Positions 1 to 5,234 of a DNA stretch of 8,447 nt are shown one piece after another. Each line of letters begins with the position of its first letter. The first letter of the stretch is position 1. The notes under the pieces were generated by a model. It was not told where the DNA came from. It made no database searches and was given only the letters and a program-made list of their open reading frames with translations. The translations under genes were made by a program, and so were the position numbers. Origin of the DNA: Candidatus Woesearchaeota archaeon (GTDB lineage: Archaea; Nanobdellota; Nanobdellia; Woesearchaeales; ARS49); NCBI GenBank assembly GCA_019323555.1, contig JAHWHC010000040.1:1-8447 (forward strand). Direction: 5' to 3'.

Positions 1-98
1 AGTTCTACTTTCTTGACCTCTCCTTTATCTATCTTGATATGGAGTTTAGCATGGCCCTCTATTTTTGTTATATGATTTAGGTTTATTTTTTTTGCCAT
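1..98 (-). CDS. [NiFe] hydrogenase large (alpha) subunit, N-terminal fragment
   Basis: This is a partial gene: it starts at an ATG at 98-96 on the minus strand and runs open off the left edge, giving 32 visible residues. They contain N-H-I-T-K-I-E-G-H at residues 8-16, the conserved N-terminal R/K-I-E-G-H signature of [NiFe]-hydrogenase large subunits, followed by the usual alternating beta-strand segment (A-K-L-H-I-K-I). The large subunit carries the Ni-Fe active site; its Cys motifs would lie outside the window. The gene begins inside the 3' end of the small-subunit gene, with a 53-base overlap in a different frame, so the two are probably translationally coupled. No strong Shine-Dalgarno site is seen before the ATG. 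The small-then-large order matches the end of the archaeal sulfhydrogenase (group 3b) and Mvh/Vhu-type operons. The fragment alone cannot decide between these groups. Confidence 0.85.
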   Translation of the reverse strand, partial: MAKKINLNHITKIEGHAKLHIKIDKGEVKKVE

Positions 99-831
99 TT
101 TCAATATTCTTGAACATGTTCAGTCTTCCCATTATTTCTTTTTCATCAAGCCCGAATGATTTAAACAAATTGATTTCTGCTTTATAATCTGTTTTTGGTC
201 TTGGTCCTCTGCACCCCATGCACTCAAAATTTCCTTTAGTGCAGATTGCAGAGCATCCGCCGTGTGTTACTGGCCCTAGGCAGATTTTCTTGAGCCGCAA
301 GAAACACTCTGGCTTGCCGCGTCTTGGGCACTCTGCGCATACAGGCCCCTCAAATTCTTTCAGTATCTTTCCTTTAAGGAATTGATTCAAGAAATTCAGG
401 AATTCTTCTTTAATGATAGGACATCCATACATGTAATAGTCTACCTTGACATACTCCCCTATTCCTGCTGCAGGTATTGAGCCTTTGAGCATCCCTTGGT
501 TGTAGACATACTTCTCAAGCTCCTTGTTCTCTACAAAGTTTCGCATTGCAGGAACTCCTCCATGGCAGGCGCAGGCCCCTAGTGCTACTATTATTTTGCT
601 GTCTTTTCTGATTTTCTTGAGTTTTTCCACTTCTTTTTTTGTGGTTATTGCGCCCTCAACAAAGCAGACATCGAATTTTGCTTTCCTGTTCTTTTCTTTC
701 AGAAGGTGGAAGTATTGAACATCAAATTTCTTGAAGATTTCTAGTAATTTTTCAATGAAAAGTATTGTGAACTGGCATCCCTGGTCGCAGGAAAATGATA
801 CAATGCCCAGTACTGGCTTCTTGTCACCCAT
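46..831 (-). CDS. [NiFe] hydrogenase small (delta) subunit, group 3 type
   Basis: The 261-residue product is an electron-transfer subunit of a cytoplasmic [NiFe] hydrogenase, homologous to the 20-kDa subunit of complex I. Likely proximal [4Fe-4S] ligands are in the C15-x3-C19 motif, the G-A-C87-A-C89-H-G-G motif and the Y-G-C137-P motif. A Cys-rich C-terminal part (C165, C168, C176, C184, C193, C197, C204, C207, ending in C-M-G-C-R-G-P) can hold two more clusters, as in sulfhydrogenase delta and Mvh/Vhu G subunits. There is no twin-arginine signal peptide, so it should act in the cytoplasm. The start ATG at 831 sits about 29 bases below a TATA-like element, which suggests a leaderless transcript. 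The Lys/Asn-rich tail after about residue 245 overlaps the large-subunit start. No NAD(P)H- or F420-reducing partner genes lie just upstream, so its electron partner is unknown. Confidence 0.85.
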   Translation of the reverse strand: MGDKKPVLGIVSFSCDQGCQFTILFIEKLLEIFKKFDVQYFHLLKEKNRKAKFDVCFVEGAITTKKEVEKLKKIRKDSKIIVALGACACHGGVPAMRNFVENKELEKYVYNQGMLKGSIPAAGIGEYVKVDYYMYGCPIIKEEFLNFLNQFLKGKILKEFEGPVCAECPRRGKPECFLRLKKICLGPVTHGGCSAICTKGNFECMGCRGPRPKTDYKAEINLFKSFGLDEKEIMGRLNMFKNIENGKKNKPKSYNKNRGPC

Positions 832-852
832 TTTAAGAAGAAAGAAGAATAA

Positions 853-866
853 GGATTATATTAAGG
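853..866 (-). promoter_or_regulatory. TATA-type promoter for the hydrogenase genes
   Basis: On the minus strand the 48-base gap between the 53-residue gene and the hydrogenase small subunit contains CCTTAATATAATCC, preceded by an A-rich stretch that could act as a BRE. Its centre is about 29 bases before the ATG at 831. The usual archaeal TATA-to-start distance would therefore place transcription start at or just before the ATG, giving a leaderless mRNA. No Shine-Dalgarno sequence is present in the gap, which agrees. This is inference from spacing and motif only. Confidence 0.45.
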
Positions 867-879
867 TTTTGATTATAGA

Positions 880-1041
880 TTATTCCTGCTTTTCTCTTTC
901 TTTGTTTATTTCTTCTATGTCTTGCTGTATCTCGCCAATGTATTCCAGCAGGAAAGCGTAATATTCCTCAGATGGTGTGTGAACTTTGCTGCCTGGTGCG
1001 CGAATCACGTATCCTTTTTCTTTGTCTGGATCATAATCCAT
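880..1041 (-). CDS. small soluble protein of unknown function (53 aa)
   Basis: A short reading frame starts at the ATG at 1041-1039 and stops at 882-880. The product starts M-D-Y-D-P-D-K-E-K-G-Y and is strongly charged. Residues about 24-53 (S-E-E-Y-Y-A-F-L-L-E-Y-I-G-E-I-Q-Q-D-I-E-E-I) look like a single amphipathic, possibly coiled-coil, helix. No cysteines, membrane segment or known domain are seen. Its start codon shares one base with the stop codon of the upstream membrane-protein gene (TAATG arrangement), which favours a real, translationally coupled gene. It lies between a two-helix membrane protein and the hydrogenase promoter. I do not recognise the family; a partner or accessory of the membrane protein is a guess from position only. 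Confidence 0.6.
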   Translation of the reverse strand: MDYDPDKEKGYVIRAPGSKVHTPSEEYYAFLLEYIGEIQQDIEEINKEREKQE

Positions 1042-1259
1042 TATTTGCGTCCCCCTATAAGGTATCCAGCTAGCAGGAATATCAGCACAACTATGGTATA
1101 CGCTATTATTGCCGCTGCTAAAGGCATTTCAGGCAGTCCAAGCATTGTCATGGAATAGCCCAGTATGTATCCTAGTGCATAGTTTACATATTCTGCCAGC
1201 AATAGCACGATAACAAACAATATTCCAAATATTAATCCGTATTTTGTGTATTTGTTCAT
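1041..1259 (-). CDS. small two-helix membrane protein (72 aa)
   Basis: The product is mostly two hydrophobic segments, at about residues 7-30 (G-L-I-F-G-I-L-F-V-I-V-L-L-L-A) and 48-69 (P-L-A-A-A-I-I-A-Y-T-I-V-V-L-I-F-L-L-A-G), with a short Lys-rich N-terminus and a G-G-R-K end, so it should be a small integral membrane hairpin. I chose the ATG at 1259 rather than the in-frame ATG at 1271: it follows the upstream stop codon by one base, and a purine-rich GGATG element lies just before it, whereas the ATG at 1271 lies inside that element and overlaps the upstream gene. Its own stop overlaps the start of the 53-residue gene. The function is unknown; tight packing with the glutamate-synthase-like gene suggests co-transcription. 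Confidence 0.65.
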   Translation of the reverse strand: MNKYTKYGLIFGILFVIVLLLAEYVNYALGYILGYSMTMLGLPEMPLAAAIIAYTIVVLIFLLAGYLIGGRK

Positions 1260-1260
1260 T

Positions 1261-2562
1261 TTACAACACATCCTTTGGCTCTGTTGTTATGCCAAACATG
1301 TTTTTTGCTTCTTTTGATAGGGCAAACAATGATTTTCTTTTGCCTACCATCTTTGAGACCTTGTCTACTTTTTGTGTTACTGCAGTCATTCTTAGTTCTT
1401 CGCTCAGTGCTTCGCAGAAGTTTTCTATGCCGTTTTCTTGTTTTGATGCTATCAAGAATGGCCTTCCCATTGCTACTCCGTCTGCGCCTAGCATCATTGC
1501 TTTTGCAACATCAAAGCCAGTACTATATCCTCCTGCTAATATTATGTCAAAGCTTGGTCTCTTTTTCAAGACAGCAAACAACGCTCCTGATGGCATGTTC
1601 ATTTCATTCATGACCAGCCATGGGCTCATCCCTGTTCCGCCCCCAAAGCCGTCTACTGTCAGTATTTCAATAGGAATGTCTTCTTCTTTCTTGATTTTAT
1701 CCAGTTCTTCAATTAATTTGATTATGCCTATGCCCATTCCAGTTTTTACCCATAGTGGTTTGCCATAGCTTGCATATTCTTTCAGTGTTTCTCTTAGTGA
1801 TTCTGAGCTTAAGCTTCCTGGGAATGCATGTCTTTCATATTTGCCTTCACCTTTTTCAATCACAAGGTATCCTGCTTTCTTGAATTTCTCAGCCATCTCT
1901 TCTCCTTCAAACTGTATCTCTCCGCCTAGTCCTTGTTTTGCTCCTTGTCCTATCTTGAATTCTATTGCATCTGCGCCTAGGTCTGCTGCTATTTTTGCAA
2001 GTCCTAGCTTGTGTTCATTTGCATTTACTTGTATCACGATCGCTCCATAACCCGCTTTTTGATTTTTCTTGTAGATGTCTATTGTGTGCTTTAGTTTTTC
2101 TTCACCAAAGGTTATCAGGTAATTCTCTCCAAGCACTCTTGCTATTCCTGCTTTTGCAGCTCCGATTGTGAGTTCATCATTTCTGTCTGATGCTACTTTT
2201 GTTGAGCCCATTCCTGCAATCACTAATGGGACAGTGCACTTGAATCCTCCCAGTGTTCCTTCTGAGCTTGTGTCTGTAAAGAATAATCCTTTGCCATATA
2301 GCTCTGGCATTATCTGCAGGTCTTCCATGTTTGGGATTCTTTTCTCTGCCCCGAATTGTGTCGTTCCAAATGGCCCAGGGAATAGTGTCCTTCCTGATTT
2401 TGCCTTCTGTCCGACCTCACACATCCCGCACATTATGCAGTTTGAGCACAGCCCGCTCATTGCAGCGTGGTCTGCAGCATAGAGTTTAGTACCGGTGATC
2501 ATGCATGCGTTCTTGTGAAATCGCATGCCTTCAAGATTTGCATGTTCTTTTTTGTCTGTCAT
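1261..2562 (-). CDS. FMN-binding glutamate synthase-domain protein
   Basis: From the preferred start (ATG at 2562) the product has 433 residues. It carries the FMN/synthase TIM-barrel domain of glutamate synthase: K-I-G-Q-G-A-K at 203-209 (the GltS FMN/2-oxoglutarate motif), V-D-G-F-G-G-G-T-G-M-S-P at 303-314, and A-G-G-Y-S-T-G-F-D-V-A-K-A-M-M-L-G-A-D at 343-361, the phosphate-binding end of the barrel. Near the N-terminus C39-x2-C42-x2-C45-x2-C48 is ferredoxin-like and could bind an [4Fe-4S] cluster. There is no glutaminase domain and no GltS-type C-terminal beta-helix, so it is a stand-alone archaeal type. Known relatives are annotated as glutamate synthase or FMN oxidoreductase, and the true substrate is uncertain. 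It heads a minus-strand group of small genes. An ATG at 2586 would add eight residues but lies upstream of the predicted transcription start. Confidence 0.8.
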   Translation of the reverse strand: MTDKKEHANLEGMRFHKNACMITGTKLYAADHAAMSGLCSNCIMCGMCEVGQKAKSGRTLFPGPFGTTQFGAEKRIPNMEDLQIMPELYGKGLFFTDTSSEGTLGGFKCTVPLVIAGMGSTKVASDRNDELTIGAAKAGIARVLGENYLITFGEEKLKHTIDIYKKNQKAGYGAIVIQVNANEHKLGLAKIAADLGADAIEFKIGQGAKQGLGGEIQFEGEEMAEKFKKAGYLVIEKGEGKYERHAFPGSLSSESLRETLKEYASYGKPLWVKTGMGIGIIKLIEELDKIKKEEDIPIEILTVDGFGGGTGMSPWLVMNEMNMPSGALFAVLKKRPSFDIILAGGYSTGFDVAKAMMLGADGVAMGRPFLIASKQENGIENFCEALSEELRMTAVTQKVDKVSKMVGKRKSLFALSKEAKNMFGITTEPKDVL

Positions 2563-2587
2563 TGTAAGAAAAAGGGGTTGTTGCATT

Positions 2588-2598
2588 GTTTATATACT
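2588..2598 (-). promoter_or_regulatory. TATA box for the glutamate synthase-like gene
   Basis: On the minus strand the sequence reads GTATATAAACA, a strong archaeal TATA box. It is centred near 2592, about 30 bases before the ATG at 2562, so the transcript would begin within a few bases of that codon. The alternative ATG at 2586 would lie between the TATA box and the transcription start and so could not be used. An A-rich stretch (GAAAA) just upstream could be part of a BRE. Confidence 0.6.
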
Positions 2599-2611
2599 TT
2601 TCGATAGCAAA

Positions 2612-2620
2612 GTTTATAAG
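2612..2620 (+). promoter_or_regulatory. TATA box for the membrane protein-glutaredoxin pair
   Basis: The sequence GTTTATAAG lies about 26 bases before the ATG at 2643, the standard archaeal TATA-to-start distance. Transcription would begin at or next to the start codon, giving a leaderless mRNA, and no Shine-Dalgarno motif is present. It faces away from the TATA box at 2588-2598, so an 80-base region serves two divergent transcripts. Confidence 0.55.
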
Positions 2621-2642
2621 TAAGAATATCTGCTGATAGCAC

Positions 2643-2915
2643 ATGACACCGATGATTATGGGCTTGATAGGTGCCTTTATTATTTTGCTGGCTTTTTTCA
2701 TGAATCAGATCCATAAGTGGAAGAGTGATTCTGTGATTTATGATATCGCGAATATTATCGGCTCTTTGCTGCTGGCATATTATTCATATGATCTTAAGGC
2801 ATGGCCTTTTCTTGTCTTGAATCTTATTTGGGCAGGAGTCTCATTAAGAGAGCTGCAGGTTGATTCTGCTAAAAAGAAGAAGAAAAGAGGGCATCTAGGC
2901 CATAGAAGGCACTAA
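2643..2915 (+). CDS. small three-helix membrane protein (CBU_0592-like)
   Basis: The 90-residue product has three hydrophobic segments at about residues 4-22, 31-48 and 53-69, followed by a highly basic soluble tail (residues 76-90, K-K-K-K-K-R-G-H-L-G-H-R-R-H). The pattern of a short helix, a D-S-x-x-Y-D-I-A-N-I-I-G-S-L-L-L-A-Y-Y-S-Y-D-L turn and a final N-L-I-W-A helix resembles the small CBU_0592-type membrane protein family known in bacteria and archaea, whose function is not established. The basic tail should stay on the cytoplasmic side by the positive-inside rule and could bind nucleic acid or acidic lipid. The start is set by the TATA box about 26 bases upstream. Only three bases separate it from the glutaredoxin gene, so the two are co-transcribed. 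Confidence 0.75.
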   Translation: MTPMIMGLIGAFIILLAFFMNQIHKWKSDSVIYDIANIIGSLLLAYYSYDLKAWPFLVLNLIWAGVSLRELQVDSAKKKKKRGHLGHRRH

Positions 2916-2918
2916 AAG

Positions 2919-3188
2919 ATGGCTAAGAAAAAAGTTAAGAAAAAGACCAAGAAAAAAGCAAAAGTGATTGTCTACTCAACACCCACCTGTCCCTGGTGCA
3001 GGAAAGCTAAAGAGTTTCTGAAAGAGAAGAAGATTGCTTTCAAGGATTATGATGTCAGTGTAGACGAAAAAGCAAGGGATGAGATGATCAAGAAGTCTGA
3101 CCAGATGGGTGTTCCTGTCTTGGACATTAACGGAACAATTATTGTTGGTTATGACCAAGATGCTATCAAGGCTGCATTGAAGAAGTGA
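2919..3188 (+). CDS. glutaredoxin-like thiol oxidoreductase
   Basis: The 89-residue product is a thioredoxin-fold protein of glutaredoxin/NrdH size. The redox-active motif is T-C24-P-W-C27 after the first beta strand (V-I-V-Y-S-T-P). G-V-P-V with the likely cis-proline at P66 and a late G-Y (residues 77-78) complete the glutathione/thiol-binding groove. Residues 1-15 form an unusual Lys-rich leader (M-A-K-K-K-V-K-K-K-T-K-K-K-A-K) that is not part of the fold and has no hydrophobic core, so it is not a signal peptide. The role is probably reduction of disulfides in the cytoplasm. The reductant and target cannot be read from the sequence. The gene follows the membrane-protein gene by three bases and ends before the promoter of the next operon. 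Confidence 0.88.
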   Translation: MAKKKVKKKTKKKAKVIVYSTPTCPWCRKAKEFLKEKKIAFKDYDVSVDEKARDEMIKKSDQMGVPVLDINGTIIVGYDQDAIKAALKK

Positions 3189-3197
3189 CCGTAAGAA

Positions 3198-3205
3198 TTA
3201 TATAT
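3198..3205 (+). promoter_or_regulatory. TATA box for the aminotransferase-POR operon
   Basis: TTATATAT in the 53-base gap after the glutaredoxin gene is the best TATA box for the plus-strand operon. Transcription would start near 3226-3230, leaving a short leader that just includes the Shine-Dalgarno site at 3232-3237. This fits better than the second AT-rich element at 3219-3227, which would start transcription inside the coding region. Confidence 0.5.
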
Positions 3206-3231
3206 GTGTGGCCTGTGATTTATAATTAAAA

Positions 3232-3237
3232 GAGGTG
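3232..3237 (+). promoter_or_regulatory. Shine-Dalgarno site of the aminotransferase gene
   Basis: GAGGTG, four bases before the ATG at 3242, matches the core of the archaeal anti-Shine-Dalgarno complement (GGAGGTGATC). It confirms this start codon and contrasts with the leaderless look of the other promoters in the window. Confidence 0.65.
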
Positions 3238-3241
3238 TATT

Positions 3242-4402
3242 ATGGTTGAGCTTTCAGAGAGGGAGCAGGAGCTTCCTGACTTGGAGATTGAGAAGCTTAT
3301 AGAGATTGCTGTTGAGCATCCAGAGATTATTTCTTTAGGTCCTGGTGAGCCGGATTTTCCTCTGCATCCTGAATTAGTGAGGCACACGAAGAAGGTTGCG
3401 CATTTAGTCAATCACTATTCTCCTGCAGGCGGGTTAAGAGAACTAAGAGAGGCTATTGCTAAGAAACTAAAAAAAGACAACAAGATAAAAGCAAATCCTG
3501 ATAATGTTGTTGTGACCTGCGGTTCTCAAGAAGCCTTGATGCTTGCTACTGCCAGCTGCTTGGATGTCTCAGAACAGATTATTCTTCCTAATCCTGGTTA
3601 CATGGGTTTTCTGCCTACTTGTGAATTGTTTAATGCAAATCCAAGATTTGTTGAACTGAAAGAAGAAGATGATTATGCAATTAATCCAGATGCTGTTAAA
3701 AAACTGATAAACAAGAAAAAGACAAAGGTTTTGTTGATCAACTCTCCAGCTAACCCAACAGGTAATGTTCTAAGCAAGAAAATATTAGAAGAGCTTGCGG
3801 ATATTGCAGTTGAGTATGATTTGTATGTTTTTTCTGATGAAGCTTATGAAAAGATTGTGTATAATGGTGCAAAGCATCACTCTATTGCCTCGTTTAATGG
3901 CATGGAGGATTATGCAGTCACTTTCCAGTCTTTTTCAAAGAGTTTTGCTATGTGCGGTTACCGGCTTGGTTATGCTGTGTGTGATGAGGAGCTTGCAGAG
4001 GCTATGAAGAAGATGCATATTTTTTCAACTGTCTGCGCTCCGACTATCTCCCAGTTGGTTGGCATCAAGGCCCTGAAGATGGGGGACAAGCATGCTAAGA
4101 TGATGGTCAAGGAGTATGATAGGAGAAGAAAATTAATAGTTCCAAGATTGAATGAGCTGGGCATCAGCTGCCCAATGCCCAAGGGCGCGTTCTATGCTTT
4201 TGGCAACATAAAATCTTTTGACAATAATAGTGTTCGATTTGTAAAGAAGATGATTACTCAGGCAAAGGTCTCTGCTGTTCCTGGAACTGATTTTGGCTCA
4301 GGCGGAGAGGGCCATGTGAGGTTTTCTTTTGCTACAGATTACAAGTTGATACAAAAGGCTCTGAAAAGGGTGGAGCCTTGGCTAAAGAAATATAAAAAAT
4401 GA
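3242..4402 (+). CDS. PLP-dependent class I/II aminotransferase
   Basis: The 386-residue product has the full length and motif order of a fold-type I aminotransferase of the aspartate/alanine aminotransferase group: G-P-G-E-P-D-F at 33-39, the N-terminal substrate loop; Y-S-P-A-G-G-L-R-E-L-R at 59-69; G-S-Q-E-A at 94-98, which binds the PLP phosphate; S-P-A-N-P-T-G at 168-174; S-D-E-A-Y-E at 198-203, with the Asp that contacts the pyridine nitrogen; S-K-S-F-A at 232-236, with K233 the likely Schiff-base lysine; R-L-G-Y at 241-244; and H-V-R-F-S-F at 358-363, with R360 the likely substrate-carboxylate arginine. It transfers an amino group to a 2-oxo acid, usually 2-oxoglutarate. Its stop overlaps the start of the oxidoreductase gamma gene by four bases, so it probably supplies the 2-oxo acid that this enzyme oxidises. 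Amino-acid specificity (alanine, aspartate or branched-chain) cannot be fixed from motifs. Confidence 0.88.
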   Translation: MVELSEREQELPDLEIEKLIEIAVEHPEIISLGPGEPDFPLHPELVRHTKKVAHLVNHYSPAGGLRELREAIAKKLKKDNKIKANPDNVVVTCGSQEALMLATASCLDVSEQIILPNPGYMGFLPTCELFNANPRFVELKEEDDYAINPDAVKKLINKKKTKVLLINSPANPTGNVLSKKILEELADIAVEYDLYVFSDEAYEKIVYNGAKHHSIASFNGMEDYAVTFQSFSKSFAMCGYRLGYAVCDEELAEAMKKMHIFSTVCAPTISQLVGIKALKMGDKHAKMMVKEYDRRRKLIVPRLNELGISCPMPKGAFYAFGNIKSFDNNSVRFVKKMITQAKVSAVPGTDFGSGGEGHVRFSFATDYKLIQKALKRVEPWLKKYKK

Positions 4403-4929
4403 TTTCAATAAGACTGCATGGAAGGGGAGGTCAGGGTGTGAAGAAAGCTGCCCAGATTTTAGCTAGAGCTGCCTATCTTGCAGGGTATGTTACGCAGGAT
4501 TTTGCTTTATACGGAGCTGAAAGAAGAGGTGCTCCTGTAACTAGTTTTGTGAGGCTGGATAAAGAAAAAATAAACACAAGAGGGTATGTCTGGAATCCGG
4601 ATTACATTATTGTTCTTGATGATACATTAGAGTTATCCTGTCATCTTCAGGGAAGAAAGAAGACAACTAAAGAGTTGATCAATACTGCTAAAGACTTGAA
4701 ATTAAGTGTCGAGTACTGCAAGGTTGATGCCACTAGTGTCGCTGTGCAGGTTCTTGGCCAGAATATTCCTAATATCGCTTTATTAGGTGCATTTGTCAAG
4801 ATTTTCAAGGAGATTGATTTTGATCACCTGGCAAAAGCTGTTGAGATTGAGTTAGGGAAAAGGCATCCAGAGGCTGTCAAGAAGAATCTGCAGGCTGCTA
4901 AGATCTGTTATGAAAGGGTGGTATGTTGA
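4399..4929 (+). CDS. porC: pyruvate/2-oxoacid:ferredoxin oxidoreductase gamma subunit
   Basis: The 176-residue product is the gamma subunit of the archaeal four-subunit oxidoreductase, equivalent to domain III of single-chain PFOR. It opens with the diagnostic G-R-G-G-Q-G-V at residues 8-14, followed by Y-G-A-E-R-R-G-A-P-V at 38-47, both conserved in the family, and has the normal length. The subunit takes part in CoA binding and holds the complex together. It starts within the stop codon of the aminotransferase gene (ATGA overlap) without a clear Shine-Dalgarno site, so translation is probably coupled. It ends seven bases into the delta gene. The order gamma-delta-alpha-beta is the standard archaeal por/vor order. 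The symbol is assigned on the assumption that pyruvate is the substrate. Confidence 0.9.
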   Translation: MISIRLHGRGGQGVKKAAQILARAAYLAGYVTQDFALYGAERRGAPVTSFVRLDKEKINTRGYVWNPDYIIVLDDTLELSCHLQGRKKTTKELINTAKDLKLSVEYCKVDATSVAVQVLGQNIPNIALLGAFVKIFKEIDFDHLAKAVEIELGKRHPEAVKKNLQAAKICYERVVC

Positions 4930-5234
4930 GCAAGTTAATCAAAGAGGCAGATATAAAGAATGTTGGGACAAAAGGCGTTCCTCATGCTGTTGAGAAGCAG
5001 CAGTTGATTGAGCGTGCTAATTGGCGTACTTTCAAGCCTGTTATTGATTATGAGAAGTGCATTAAGTGCGGCATGTGCTGGCTTCACTGCCCTGATGCTG
5101 CTTATGATTTTAATAAGAAAGGTTTTCCTGTCTGCAATGGGAAGGTCTGCAAGGGCTGCTTGTTGTGCATTGAGGTCTGTCCTGTGAAGTGCATTTCAGC
5201 TGAGCAAGAGAGAGGTAAATTGCATAAAAAATGA
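4923..5234 (+). CDS. porD: pyruvate/2-oxoacid:ferredoxin oxidoreductase delta subunit
   Basis: The 103-residue product is the ferredoxin-like delta subunit carrying two [4Fe-4S] clusters. The ligands are C46-x2-C49-x2-C52-x3-C56-P and C76-x2-C79-x2-C82-x3-C86-P, the classic 2[4Fe-4S] pattern, with two more cysteines (C71, C90) close by. The N-terminal 40 residues end in N-W-R-T-F-K-P-V-I-D, the typical lead-in of PorD subunits. It passes electrons from the TPP site and the beta-subunit cluster to external ferredoxin. It overlaps the gamma gene by seven bases, and a GGGTGGT purine-rich element lies immediately before the ATG. It overlaps the alpha gene by four bases. Confidence 0.92.
   Translation: MLSKLIKEADIKNVGTKGVPHAVEKQQLIERANWRTFKPVIDYEKCIKCGMCWLHCPDAAYDFNKKGFPVCNGKVCKGCLLCIEVCPVKCISAEQERGKLHKK

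Noticed and set aside
1260..1271. ATG at 1271 as start of the small two-helix membrane protein
   Set aside because: It overlaps the upstream gene and sits inside the purine-rich element that best serves as ribosome binding site for the ATG at 1259.
1244..2482. Several plus-strand open frames of 68-174 codons
   Set aside because: They lie antisense to the glutamate synthase-like gene, whose protein motifs are clear; their translations are low-complexity Ser/Leu/Phe/Pro-rich shadows.
2563..2586. ATG at 2586 as start of the glutamate synthase-like gene
   Set aside because: It lies only a few bases from the TATA box and upstream of the predicted transcription start, so it would not be in the mRNA.
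3219..3227. Second AT-rich element as the TATA box of the aminotransferase operon
   Set aside because: Transcription would start beyond the ATG at 3242 and would lose the good Shine-Dalgarno site at 3232-3237.
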